A model generated the notes under the pieces. That model was not told the origin of the DNA and ran no database searches. It saw only the letters and a list, made by a program, of their open reading frames with translations. The position numbers and the translations under genes are program-made. A stretch of DNA of 64,000 nucleotides, from contig NZ_ATXG01000002.1 of the NCBI RefSeq assembly GCF_000421565.1, positions 124,001 through 188,000 of the forward strand, read 5' to 3'. The stretch comes from Agromyces subbeticus DSM 16689. Lineage in GTDB: Bacteria > Actinomycetota > Actinomycetes > Actinomycetales > Microbacteriaceae. Below are positions 37,838 through 45,285 of the stretch, piece by piece (the first letter of the stretch is position 1; each line of letters begins with the position of its first letter).

Positions 37838-40446
37838 GCGCCGGCCCCGCGCACGGGGATGGTGGGTCCGGCCACGAGTACGGCCTCACCGCGCTCGCGC
37901 TCCTCTGCGGTCGCGGGCCGGAACTGATCGCGTTCGGGCACGCGAGCGATCTCGGGAGAGGAATCGTTCGGGGCGTTCACGAAGGAGCGGAAGCGTCGCA
38001 GCCGGTCGGGGTCGGCGAGGGTGGCCGCCCACTCGTCCTCGTAGGTGTCGACGTGGGCGGCCATCGCCTGCTCGAGTTCCTCGGCGAGCCCGAGCGAGTC
38101 GTTCACGACGACGTCGCGCACGTGATCGAGGCCGCCCTCGAGGTCCTCGATCCACCGGGCAGTGCGCTGCAGCCGGTCGGCGGTGCGGATGTAGTACATG
38201 ATGTAGCGATCGATGTAGCGCAGCAGCGTCTCGTCGTCGAGATCACTCGCCAGCAGTTGCGCGTGCGCGGGCTGGAAGCCGCCGTTGCCGCCGACGTACA
38301 TGTTCCAGCCCTGGTCGGTCGCGATCACGCCGACATCCTTGGCCCGCGCCTCGGCGCACTCTCGAGCGCATCCCGAGACGCCGAACTTCAGCTTGTGCGG
38401 CGAGCGGAGGCCGCGGTACCGAAGCTCCAGCCGCACCGCCATCGACACCGAGTCCTGCACACCGAAGCGGCACCACGTCGAGCCGACGCAGCTCTTCACG
38501 TTGCGCAGGGCCTTTCCGTAGGCCTGACCGGACTCGAATCCGGCATCGACGAGCTGCTTCCAGATCTCGGGCAACTGATCGAGCCTGGCACCGAAGAGGT
38601 CGATGCGCTGACCGCCGGTGATCTTCGTGTAGAGGCCGAAGTCGGTCGCGACCTGCGCGATCACGGCGAGCTTCTGCGGCGTGATCTCGCCGGCCGGGAT
38701 GCGGGGCACCACCGAGTAGGTGCCGTCCTTCTGCATGTTCGCCATCGCCCGGTCGTTCGTGTCCTGCAGGCCGCCGCGGCCGCCGTCGAGAATGTACGAG
38801 CCGTGCTGCGTGGCGAGGATCGAGCCGACCACGGGCTTGCACACGTCGCAGCCGCGACCGGTGCCGAGCCGCGCGATGATCTCGTCGAACGAGGTCAGCT
38901 CGAGCACGCGGATCGACTCGAAGAGCTCCTGACGCGAGAGCTCGAAGTGCTCGCACAGGGCCCGCGAGGGGGTGATGCCCGACTTCGTGAGCTCGGACTC
39001 GAGCAGCTTCTTCACGAGCGGCACGCACGAGCCGCACTGCGTGCCGGCGCGGGTGCAGGTCTTCAGCGCGCCGAGCTCGGTGCAGCCCTCGGCGTGATCG
39101 GCGTGTGCGCCCGAGACCGCGTCGCGGATGGTGCCCGCGCTCACGTTGTTGCAGGCGCAGACGAGCGCAGCGGCGGGGAGCTCGTCGCCCGCGGGTGCCT
39201 CCATGCCCGAGGCCGAGAGGTACGCGGCCGGTTCGCTCGAGAGCTGCGTGCCGAGCAGGGGCCGCAGCGATGCATAGGGCGAGGCGTCGCCGACGAAGAT
39301 GCCGCCCAGCAGCGTCTTCGCGTCGTCGGTCATGACGAGCTTCTGGTAGAGCCCGCGCGCAGGGTCGGCGTAGACGATCTCGAGGGCCTGCTCGGTGCGG
39401 CCGAGTGCGTCGCCGAAGCTCGCGACGTCGACACCCGAGAGCTTGAGCTTGGTGGCGTCGTCGACACTCGTGAACTCGGCTGCGCCGCCGAGCAGCCGGT
39501 CGGCGACGACCTCGGCCATGGCGTTCGCGGGAGCGACGAGCCCGGTGCAGCGGCCCTCGAAGCTCGCGACCTCGCCGATCGCCCAGATGTGCGGCGCGGA
39601 TGCCGCGCACGACGTGTCGATCGCGATGCCGCCGCGCGGGCCGAGCTCGAGCCCGATCTCCCGCGCGAGCTCGTCGCGCGGGCTGATGCCGATGGCGAAG
39701 ACGACGAGGTCGGCCGCGATGACCCGCTCGTTCGTGAGAACGACGCCGGTGACGGCGTCGTTCTCGGCGGTGATCGTCGCCGGTCGTGCGCCGAGGTGGA
39801 GGCCGATGCCCTGCCCGGCGATGATGCGGCCGAGCGCACGGCCGGCGCCCTCGTCGAGTTGCGCCGACATGAGCCAGCCGCCCGAGTGCACGACCGCGGC
39901 GTGAGCGCCGAGCTTGGCGAGCCCGCCTGCCGCTTCGAGGCCGAGCAAGCCGCCGCCGGCGACGACGACCTGGGCGGGGCGCCCATGCCGCGCGGCGAGC
40001 TCGCGCGTCTCGGCGACCAGGGCATCGACGTCGTCGATCGTGCGGTAGACCCGAGCGTGCGCCGCCCCGGGGATCTCGGGCACCGGCGCACTCGAACCGG
40101 TGGCGAGCACGAGCTCGTCCCAGTGCAGGGCGACGCCACCGGAGGTCGTTGCGGTGTGCGCGACGGGGTCGATGGCGACGACACGCTCGCCGGTGAGCAG
40201 GCGGATGTGCCCGTCGGCCCACATCGACGACGGCTGCAGGGTCAGGTCGGCTGCGCCATCCGCGAGTCTCGTGCTGAGCGCGACGCGATCGTAGGGTTCG
40301 TGGATCTCTTCGCCGACGACGGTCACGCGCAGTGCGCGGTGGGTGTCGCGGGCGTGCAGACTGTCGGCGAGTCGGTGCGCCGCGGGGCCGCCGCCGACGA
40401 TGACGACGTCGCGCACGCCGGCTGCGGCGTTGGTGCTCTCGGTCAT
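37834..40446 (-). CDS. nirB: Nitrite reductase (NAD(P)H) large subunit
   Basis: This 870-residue cytoplasmic enzyme reduces nitrite to ammonium with six electrons. It begins with an FAD/NAD(P) domain (VVIVGGGPAAHRLADSL, then VVVAGGGLLGLEAAGGLAKLG), followed by a BFD-type [2Fe-2S] domain (CACNNVSAGTI ... CTRAGTQCGSC) and a GTGRGCDVCKPVVGSIL segment. The siroheme/[4Fe-4S] ligands come last: CVGSTWC near residue 650 and SGCARECAEA near 690. ATG at 40446 is chosen because GGAGG lies 5-10 bases upstream. It is the first gene of nirB-cobA-hemD and is divergent from nirD, which is unusual. Confidence 0.96.
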   Translation of the reverse strand: MTESTNAAAGVRDVVIVGGGPAAHRLADSLHARDTHRALRVTVVGEEIHEPYDRVALSTRLADGAADLTLQPSSMWADGHIRLLTGERVVAIDPVAHTATTSGGVALHWDELVLATGSSAPVPEIPGAAHARVYRTIDDVDALVAETRELAARHGRPAQVVVAGGGLLGLEAAGGLAKLGAHAAVVHSGGWLMSAQLDEGAGRALGRIIAGQGIGLHLGARPATITAENDAVTGVVLTNERVIAADLVVFAIGISPRDELAREIGLELGPRGGIAIDTSCAASAPHIWAIGEVASFEGRCTGLVAPANAMAEVVADRLLGGAAEFTSVDDATKLKLSGVDVASFGDALGRTEQALEIVYADPARGLYQKLVMTDDAKTLLGGIFVGDASPYASLRPLLGTQLSSEPAAYLSASGMEAPAGDELPAAALVCACNNVSAGTIRDAVSGAHADHAEGCTELGALKTCTRAGTQCGSCVPLVKKLLESELTKSGITPSRALCEHFELSRQELFESIRVLELTSFDEIIARLGTGRGCDVCKPVVGSILATQHGSYILDGGRGGLQDTNDRAMANMQKDGTYSVVPRIPAGEITPQKLAVIAQVATDFGLYTKITGGQRIDLFGARLDQLPEIWKQLVDAGFESGQAYGKALRNVKSCVGSTWCRFGVQDSVSMAVRLELRYRGLRSPHKLKFGVSGCARECAEARAKDVGVIATDQGWNMYVGGNGGFQPAHAQLLASDLDDETLLRYIDRYIMYYIRTADRLQRTARWIEDLEGGLDHVRDVVVNDSLGLAEELEQAMAAHVDTYEDEWAATLADPDRLRRFRSFVNAPNDSSPEIARVPERDQFRPATAEERERGEAVLVAGPTIPVRGAGA

Positions 40447-40473
40447 GGCTGCCTCCGTGGCTCGAATGAGGCG

Positions 40474-40516
40474 AGCGTACGACCGGCCCGTTTCCGCCCT
40501 GTTTCGGGCGGGTAAC
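40474..40516 (-). promoter_or_regulatory. GlnR-like box and -10 upstream of nirB
   Basis: On the minus strand: GTTAC (40516) - n6 - GAAAC - n6 - GAAAC (40494-40490) - n10 - TACGCT (40479-40474). The first GTTAC-n6-GAAAC is a perfect a-b half box; the GAAAC nearest the -10 again has n10 spacing. Confidence 0.65.
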
Positions 40517-40565
40517 CGCAGCTGTCCTGCGCCGCACTCGCCGCATCGGGTCATGTGAGCACGGT

Positions 40566-40619
40566 TTCACTCCCTCGAAACACGCGGAGGCATCGCGGGA
40601 AACACCCGCCGCCTAGCGT
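40566..40619 (+). promoter_or_regulatory. GlnR-like box and -10 upstream of nirD
   Basis: The order is TTCAC (40566) - n6 - GAAAC (40577) - n6 - AGGCA - n6 - GAAAC (40599-40603) - n10 - TAGCGT (40614-40619). Spacing is identical to the chelatase promoter, and both continue TAGCGTCG. Confidence 0.7.
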
Positions 40620-40642
40620 CGGAGCACGAGGAGAGGAGCCGA

Positions 40643-40993
40643 ATGTCGATCACACTCGAGACGAGCACCACGTGGGCGAGCACCTGCGCGGTCGACGAAC
40701 TGGAAGCCGGCTGGGGCGAGGTCGCGCTGCTCGGGGCAACCCAGGTCGCCCTGATCAGGCTCGCCGACGACGAGGTGTACGCCGTCGACCACCACGACCC
40801 GCACACGGGCGCGCCCGTGATGGCGAGGGGCATCGTGGGCTCGAGAGGTGACCGCCCGACGATCGCATCACCGCTGCACAAGCAGGTCTACGACCTCGGC
40901 ACGGGGGAGTGCTTCACCGATGCCTCGCTCGCGCTGCGCACCTATCGCACGCGCATCGTCGGCGGCATGATCGAGGTGGAACTCGCACCGTGA
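40643..40993 (+). CDS. nirD: Nitrite reductase (NAD(P)H) small subunit
   Basis: This 116-residue Rieske-fold subunit carries, like other NirD proteins, no Cys-His iron-sulfur ligand pairs; the usual positions read ASPLHKQVYDL and GECFTD. It partners NirB. The ATG at 40643 has GAGGAGAGGAG a few bases upstream. In most bacteria nirD follows nirB in one operon; here it is transcribed alone in the opposite direction from the shared 196-base intergenic region. Confidence 0.9.
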   Translation: MSITLETSTTWASTCAVDELEAGWGEVALLGATQVALIRLADDEVYAVDHHDPHTGAPVMARGIVGSRGDRPTIASPLHKQVYDLGTGECFTDASLALRTYRTRIVGGMIEVELAP

Positions 40994-41017
40994 GCTCGTG
41001 ACGCGGGCCCAGCAGAC

Positions 41018-41791
41018 TCAGGAGCGCTGCGTGAGCACGATCGGATCGCCCTCGGTGATCGCGATCGTGTGCTCGGAGTGCGCGCCGCGCGAGCCGTCGG
41101 CGCTGCGCAGCGTCCACCCATCGGGGTCGGTGAAGATGCGGTCGGTGGTGTCGAGGAACCACGGCTCGATCGCCACGACGAGGCCGGGCTTCAGCGGCAA
41201 CCCCCGGCCCGGGCGCCCGTTGTTCGGGATGTGCGGGTCGCCGTGCATGGTGCGCCCGACGCCGTGGCCGCCGAAGTCGGTGTTGATCGCGTAGCCCTCG
41301 GCCTTCGCGACATCGGCGATGGCTCGCGAGATGTCGCCGATGCGGTTGCCCACGCGAGCGGCCGCTATGCCGGCGTCGAGCGCCCGGCGCGTCGTGTCGA
41401 TGAGACGCAGGTCTTCGTCGCGGGGCGTGCCGACGACGACCGAGATCGCCGAGTCGGCGACCCATCCGTTCACCGAGGCAGCGAAGTCGAGACTCACCAG
41501 GTCGCCGTCGCGCAGCGTGTAGTCGTGGGGGAGGCCGTGCAGCACCGCGTCGTTCACCGAGGTGCAGAGCACCTTGCCGAAGGGGCTCGCGCCGAACGAC
41601 GGGTGGTAGTCGATGTAGCAGCTCTCGGCGCCGGCCTTGCGGATCATCTCGTGGGCGAGGGCATCGAGCTCGAGCAGGTTCACGCCGACGGCCGCGGCGG
41701 CCGAGGTCGCCTCCAGCACGCTCGCGACGAACCGGCCGGCCGGTCGCATCTCCTCGATCTCGGCGGTGGTACGAAGTTCAATCACGGTCAT
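41018..41791 (-). CDS. map: Methionine aminopeptidase type I
   Basis: This 257-residue enzyme removes the initiator methionine. Metal ligands are visible in LVSLDFAASVNGWVADSA (Asp), GHGVGRTMHGDPHIPN (His) and VVAIEPWFL (Glu), with the last Glu in GAHSEHTIAI. ATG at 41791 is chosen because GGAGG lies 8 bases upstream; another ATG 12 bases further up is possible. Secondary map genes are common in actinobacteria, and the paralogue beside secY would lie outside the window. Confidence 0.95.
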   Translation of the reverse strand: MTVIELRTTAEIEEMRPAGRFVASVLEATSAAAAVGVNLLELDALAHEMIRKAGAESCYIDYHPSFGASPFGKVLCTSVNDAVLHGLPHDYTLRDGDLVSLDFAASVNGWVADSAISVVVGTPRDEDLRLIDTTRRALDAGIAAARVGNRIGDISRAIADVAKAEGYAINTDFGGHGVGRTMHGDPHIPNNGRPGRGLPLKPGLVVAIEPWFLDTTDRIFTDPDGWTLRSADGSRGAHSEHTIAITEGDPIVLTQRS

Positions 41792-41859
41792 CCTCTCCGC
41801 CTCCATTCTGGTGGCTCCGCCCTGAGTGAACACCCGGCTCGCGCGCAGGGTCGTCGGAT

Positions 41860-41865
41860 TACGCT
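41860..41865 (+). promoter_or_regulatory. -10 element TACGCT, leaderless geometry
   Basis: TACGCT is followed by six bases (GTGACC) and ATG at 41872. This favours the ATG over the in-frame GTG at 41866 as start. Confidence 0.45.
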
Positions 41866-41871
41866 GTGACC

Positions 41872-42408
41872 ATGCTTCTCCGGCGTGCGCTCTATCGATG
41901 GCAGATGATCGCGGTCGTCGTGCTGCCCGTCTGGCTCGCGGTCGGCTGGGCCGTCTTCGGTGCGGGTGGCTGGGGCACGCTCGGTCTCGTGATCGTCGTA
42001 CCGGTCGCGTTCGTCGTGCTCGGAATCGTCGCGCTGCTCGTCGGCATCCGGCCCACCGTGCGCCAGCAGCGGGCGGTGTCGTGGACCGACGCCGGCGTGC
42101 TGACCGCGTGGCATCTCTCGATCATCGCGACCGGGTTCTACGGTGCGTCCGCCACGCTCTTCGGGGTGCTCGCCATCCTGCTGGCGATCGCGGCGTTCTG
42201 GATCGCGGTGTGGCAGCTCGTCACCGACGGCGCCAATCGTGTGAAGGCCTCGATGGCCGAGTTCGAGCGGCTCGCCGCCGAGCGGCCGCAGGCGTCGTCG
42301 GGTTCGGGTTCGGGTTCGTCGAACGGTGCACCGGCACCCGGTGCGCGGCGGCCGCCGTTCGACGACGGCGGCGACGACGTGATCATCATCCACGAGGTGC
42401 GCGAGTAG
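41872..42408 (+). CDS. Small membrane protein of unknown function
   Basis: This protein has 178 residues and about four hydrophobic segments (near residues 12-30, 38-58, 73-92 and 98-118). A Ser/Gly-rich cytoplasmic linker and an acidic DDGGDDVIIIHEVRE end follow. I do not recognise a family. It sits between map (divergent) and rplS, and probably has its own leaderless promoter. Confidence 0.65.
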   Translation: MLLRRALYRWQMIAVVVLPVWLAVGWAVFGAGGWGTLGLVIVVPVAFVVLGIVALLVGIRPTVRQQRAVSWTDAGVLTAWHLSIIATGFYGASATLFGVLAILLAIAAFWIAVWQLVTDGANRVKASMAEFERLAAERPQASSGSGSGSSNGAPAPGARRPPFDDGGDDVIIIHEVRE

Positions 42409-42456
42409 CGTCTCACGGCGGCGCGCGTCGCCGCCCGAGACATCCGTCGCCCGGTT

Positions 42457-42499
42457 TTGCCCGGCGGGCCACCGGCATGGCACAATAGAGGATTGTGCC
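42457..42499 (+). promoter_or_regulatory. Probable rplS promoter overlapping an inverted repeat
   Basis: The -35 candidate TTGCCC (42457-42462) and -10 candidate CACAAT (42481-42486) are 18 bp apart. The -10 lies in the left arm of a perfect 8-bp inverted repeat, GGCACAAT / ATTGTGCC with a 5-base loop (42479-42499). Confidence 0.45.
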
Positions 42500-42531
42500 G
42501 CCGCAGGTCTCTGCCTCCGGGGAGCGCGCAC

Positions 42532-42548
42532 GCACGATTCGATCGTGC
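42532..42548. other. Hairpin in the rplS leader
   Basis: GCACGA and TCGTGC form a 6-bp inverted repeat with loop TTCGA, about 70 bases before the rplS ATG. It could be part of a leader structure; no known L19 leader motif can be confirmed by eye. Confidence 0.3.
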
Positions 42549-42617
42549 GAGGCGGCACCAGAACTTCCATCCAATGATCAGCGTTCGACCGGTTGCGGGC
42601 GCAGAGAGCGAACCATC

Positions 42618-42965
42618 ATGCACATCCTCGACCATGTCGACGCCGCGAGCCTGAGGTCGGATGTCCCCGACTTCCGCCCCGGCGACACCGTCAAGGTGCA
42701 CGTCAACATCATCGAAGGCACGCGCGCCCGCATCCAGGTCTTCCAGGGCGTCGTCATCGGCCGCCAGGGCGAAGGCGTGCGCGAGACCTTCACGGTCCGC
42801 AAGGTCAGCTTCCAGGTCGGCGTGGAGCGCAAGTTCCCCGTGCACTCGCCCGTGATCGACCACATCGAGGTCGTCACCCGTGGTGACGTGCGTCGCGCGA
42901 AGCTCTACTACCTGCGCAAGCTCCGCGGCAAGAAGGCGAAGATCAAGGAGAAGCGCGACAGCTGA
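42618..42965 (+). CDS. rplS: 50S ribosomal protein L19
   Basis: This 115-residue protein lies at the 30S-50S interface. [30 protein letters not shown] and [18 protein letters not shown] are characteristic. ATG at 42618 is chosen; the longer reading from GTG 42495 runs through the promoter palindrome and leader hairpin and is not credible. It is separated from its usual neighbour trmD by the nitrate island. Confidence 0.97.
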   Translation: MHILDHVDAASLRSDVPDFRPGDTVKVHVNIIEGTRARIQVFQGVVIGRQGEGVRETFTVRKVSFQVGVERKFPVHSPVIDHIEVVTRGDVRRAKLYYLRKLRGKKAKIKEKRDS

Positions 42966-42980
42966 TCCGCTTCGCGGATC
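42964..42980. terminator. Stem-loop overlapping the rplS stop
   Basis: GATCCGC - TTC - GCGGATC is a 7-bp perfect stem that begins inside the rplS stop codon. It has no T-run after it, so it would be an intrinsic terminator only of the non-canonical actinobacterial sort. Confidence 0.4.
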
Positions 42981-43000
42981 GCGCCCGACGCGAACTCGTC

Positions 43001-43039
43001 CCCGAGCTCCTCACCCCTAGACTGGGTGAGGAGCTCGGG
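43001..43039. promoter_or_regulatory. 16-bp perfect palindrome with the lepB -10 in its loop
   Basis: The left arm CCCGAGCTCCTCACCC (43001-43016) and right arm GGGTGAGGAGCTCGGG (43024-43039) pair perfectly around the 7-base loop CTAGACT. TAGACT (43018-43023) is the best -10 for lepB, whose ATG is 23 bases on. The right arm also holds the only Shine-Dalgarno-like GAGGAG. A transcript from this -10 would lack the left arm, whereas read-through from rplS would form the hairpin. It may be a terminator, an operator, or both. Confidence 0.6.
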
Positions 43040-43046
43040 CGGTTTA

Positions 43047-43790
43047 ATGACAGAAGACACAGGCACGCGAACAGATCGCGCGCATTCGGCAACGCCGAAC
43101 AGACAACGCAGCATCCTTCTCTTCTTCCGAGACCTGCTGGTCATCTTCGTGGTGGCCGTGTTGGTCTCGTTCCTCATCAAGACATTCCTCATCAGGTCGT
43201 TCTTCATCCCATCGCAGTCGATGGAGGAGACGCTGGTGAAAGACGACCGCATCATCGTGAACCAGCTGGTTCCCGAGGTGACGCCGCTCGAGCGCGGCGA
43301 TGTCGTGGTCTTCAAAGATCCGGGCGGATGGCTCCCGGCACGCGTCGAAGAGCAGCAGCCGCCCCTCGTGGCCGCGGTCGACTGGTTCCTGGCGTTCGTG
43401 GGACTCTCGGCTCCCGACTCGAACGATCACCTCGTGAAGCGACTCATCGGCCTGCCGGGCGACCACATCGTGTGCTGCAACGCGCTCGGGCAGATGAGCG
43501 TCAACGACGTGCCGCTCGACGAGCCCTATATCGCTCTGCCACCTGGCGACACGAAGGCCTCGCGAGACGACTTCGACGTGGTCGTGCCCGAGGATTCGCT
43601 CTGGGTCATGGGCGACAATCGCAACAATTCGAAGGACTCGCGCTACAACGGCTCCACGCCGCTCAAGGGATTCGTGCCGATCGAGAACGTCGTCGGGCGA
43701 GCGTTCGTCGTCAGCTGGCCGCTCGACCACTGGGCGTGGCTCGACAACTACCCGCAGGTCTTCGAGGGTGTCGACGAGGCGGAGCGCTGA
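43047..43790 (+). CDS. lepB: Signal peptidase I
   Basis: This 247-residue protein has a single N-terminal membrane anchor (about residues 25-48) and an extracytoplasmic catalytic domain. The Ser nucleophile is in IPSQSMEETL near residue 60, the Lys base in HLVKRLIGLPGD near 140, and the conserved GDNRNNSKDSR near 195. ATG at 43047 is preferred over the upstream GTG at 43026, which lies inside the palindrome. It is followed by rnhB with one base between. Confidence 0.96.
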   Translation: MTEDTGTRTDRAHSATPNRQRSILLFFRDLLVIFVVAVLVSFLIKTFLIRSFFIPSQSMEETLVKDDRIIVNQLVPEVTPLERGDVVVFKDPGGWLPARVEEQQPPLVAAVDWFLAFVGLSAPDSNDHLVKRLIGLPGDHIVCCNALGQMSVNDVPLDEPYIALPPGDTKASRDDFDVVVPEDSLWVMGDNRNNSKDSRYNGSTPLKGFVPIENVVGRAFVVSWPLDHWAWLDNYPQVFEGVDEAER

Positions 43791-43791
43791 C

Positions 43792-44472
43792 ATGGTGCCC
43801 GTCGCCGTACCGACTCTTCGCACCGAACGCGAGTTCCTAGCCGGCTCGCCCATGCTGCTCGCGTGCGACGAGGTCGGCCGTGGAGCGCTCGCCGGTCCCG
43901 TCACCGTCGGGCTCGTGCTGATCGATTCGGGTGTGCGGCGCATGCCGGCCGGGCTTCGCGATTCGAAGCTCCTGAGCGAACCGCGCCGAGAGGCGATGGC
44001 TCCGAAGGCCTCGGCCTGGGTGCGGGCTTCGGCGGTCGGCGAAGCCAGCGCTGCCGAGATCGACGAGCTCGGCATCATGGCCTGCCTCGGCCTGGCCGGA
44101 GCCCGGGCGTTCGCCGAGCTCGCAGCGGTCAACGAGCTGACGGCCGAGGTGCCGCTGCTCCTCGACGGCAACCACGACTGGCTCAGCGTCTCGATCGAGC
44201 ACCGGGCGCGAGTCGTCACCCGCATCAAGGCCGACCGCGACTGCGCATCGGTGGCCGCGGCATCCGTCATCGCCAAGGTGCACCGCGACCGCGGCATGCG
44301 CCGCGCGCACGACGAGCGGCCGCTCTACGCGTGGGACGAGAACAAGGGCTATTCGAGCCGGGCGCACTTCGCAGCGCTCGATGAGCACGGACCGAGCGAG
44401 CTGCACCGCACGACGTGGCTGCACGATCGAGTGCCGGCGGCGCCGACTCTGTTCGACCTCGGCGTAGGATGA
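43792..44472 (+). CDS. rnhB: Ribonuclease HII
   Basis: This 226-residue enzyme removes ribonucleotides from DNA and RNA-DNA hybrids. Catalytic residues lie in LLACDEVGRGALAGP (Asp-Glu), VTRIKADRDCASVAAASVIAKVHRD (Asp) and the following Asp region. ATG at 43792 has GGAG 7 bases upstream, inside the lepB end. Its TGA overlaps the next ATG. Confidence 0.96.
   Translation: MVPVAVPTLRTEREFLAGSPMLLACDEVGRGALAGPVTVGLVLIDSGVRRMPAGLRDSKLLSEPRREAMAPKASAWVRASAVGEASAAEIDELGIMACLGLAGARAFAELAAVNELTAEVPLLLDGNHDWLSVSIEHRARVVTRIKADRDCASVAAASVIAKVHRDRGMRRAHDERPLYAWDENKGYSSRAHFAALDEHGPSELHRTTWLHDRVPAAPTLFDLGVG
44465..44470 (+). promoter_or_regulatory. Candidate internal -10 (TAGGAT) before the DUF2469 gene
   Basis: TAGGAT ends at the rnhB stop and lies 7 bases before an in-frame ATG at 44478. 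It may drive a leaderless transcript in addition to translational coupling from 44469. Confidence 0.3.
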
Positions 44473-44801
44473 GTGCGATGGATGAGGACGAGTTCGAAGA
44501 CTACGACCGCGAGGTCGAGCTGGCCCTGTATCGGGAGTACCGCGATATCGTCTCGCAGTTCAAGTACGTGGTCGAGACGGAGCGGCGCTTCTACCTCGCC
44601 AACGAGGTCGAACTCGTGCGGCGAGACACCGAGCACGACTTCTACTTCGAGCTGACGATGAAGGACGTCTGGGTCTGGGACGTCTACCGTGCCGACCGCT
44701 TCGTCAAGTCGGTGCGGGTGCTCACCTTCAAAGACGTGAACGTCGAAGAGCTCGCCACGCGCGAGTTCGAGCTGCCGAAAGAGCTCGCGCTCGACGAGTA
44801 G
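44469..44801 (+). CDS. DUF2469 family protein
   Basis: This 110-residue acidic soluble protein has the conserved core ELALYREYRDIVSQFKYVVETERRFYLAN and VWVWDVYRADRFVKSVRVLTFKDVNVEEL, matching the actinobacterial DUF2469 family (Mycobacterium tuberculosis Rv2901c type), always near rnhB and yraN. Function unknown. ATG at 44469 overlaps the rnhB stop (ATGA) and gives the family-like MSA start; ATG 44478 is an alternative. Confidence 0.9.
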   Translation: MSAMDEDEFEDYDREVELALYREYRDIVSQFKYVVETERRFYLANEVELVRRDTEHDFYFELTMKDVWVWDVYRADRFVKSVRVLTFKDVNVEELATREFELPKELALDE

Positions 44802-44806
44802 GCGGC

Positions 44807-44827
44807 CGCCCGACCCGACTTCGGGCG
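44807..44827. terminator. Stem-loop between convergent DUF2469 and DUF1905 genes
   Basis: CGCCCGA - 7-base loop - TCGGGCG lies in the 32-base convergent gap and could terminate transcription from both sides. There is no T-run. Confidence 0.4.
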
Positions 44828-44833
44828 CGATCC

Positions 44834-45124
44834 TCAGCTGAGGCGGCGATCGAGGCGCACCGTCACGGTGTCCCCGAGATCCTTGCCGAGGATCTCACGG
44901 AGCTTGGCGTTCAGCGAGAGCATGTGACCGCCGGTGCCAGTGGTCATCAGGCCGACGTTGCGCAGCGGCACGCCGTCGACGGAGGCGTCGACCCTGACGG
45001 CCCTGCCGGTGCCGAAGAACTCGGCCGAGCCCGGCATCTCGACGCACGCCCAGAGCTCCCCCTTGACGTCGACGCCGATCGGCGCGGTGAACTCGTGATC
45101 GAGCGCTACTGGTTCGAACGGCAT
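44834..45124 (-). CDS. DUF1905 domain protein
   Basis: This 96-residue small beta-barrel-like protein resembles DUF1905: FTAPIGVDVKGELWACVEMPGSAEFFGTGRAV, then VDGVPLRNVGLMTTGTGGHMLSLNAKLREILG and DTVTVRLDRRL. Function unknown. ATG at 45124 is chosen because GAAGGAG lies 6 bases upstream; longer readings have no such site. It lies alone, convergent with DUF2469 and divergent from yraN. Confidence 0.85.
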   Translation of the reverse strand: MPFEPVALDHEFTAPIGVDVKGELWACVEMPGSAEFFGTGRAVRVDASVDGVPLRNVGLMTTGTGGHMLSLNAKLREILGKDLGDTVTVRLDRRLS

Positions 45125-45285
45125 TCCGGTCTCCTTCGAGCGAATCGTCGGCTTCCGCCCATCATGCACCCGACCGCCCCCACTCGGTCTCCCCACCTGC
45201 GATCGTTCAGAGTTCTCCACGGTGACCCGTCAGGCGCCCGGACGGCGCGGAGCCGCCCGCCACGCTGGACGCGGAGGTGGTGCGG

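Noticed and set aside
38053-40515. An 820-codon open frame on the plus strand opposite nirB
   Set aside because: The minus strand has an unambiguous NirB with all iron-sulfur and siroheme ligands. High GC keeps the antisense frame open, and the product is Arg/Asp/Gly-rich without domains.
42495-42617. N-terminal extension of L19 from GTG 42495
   Set aside because: It would start inside the promoter palindrome and cross the leader hairpin, and no L19 protein has such an extension.
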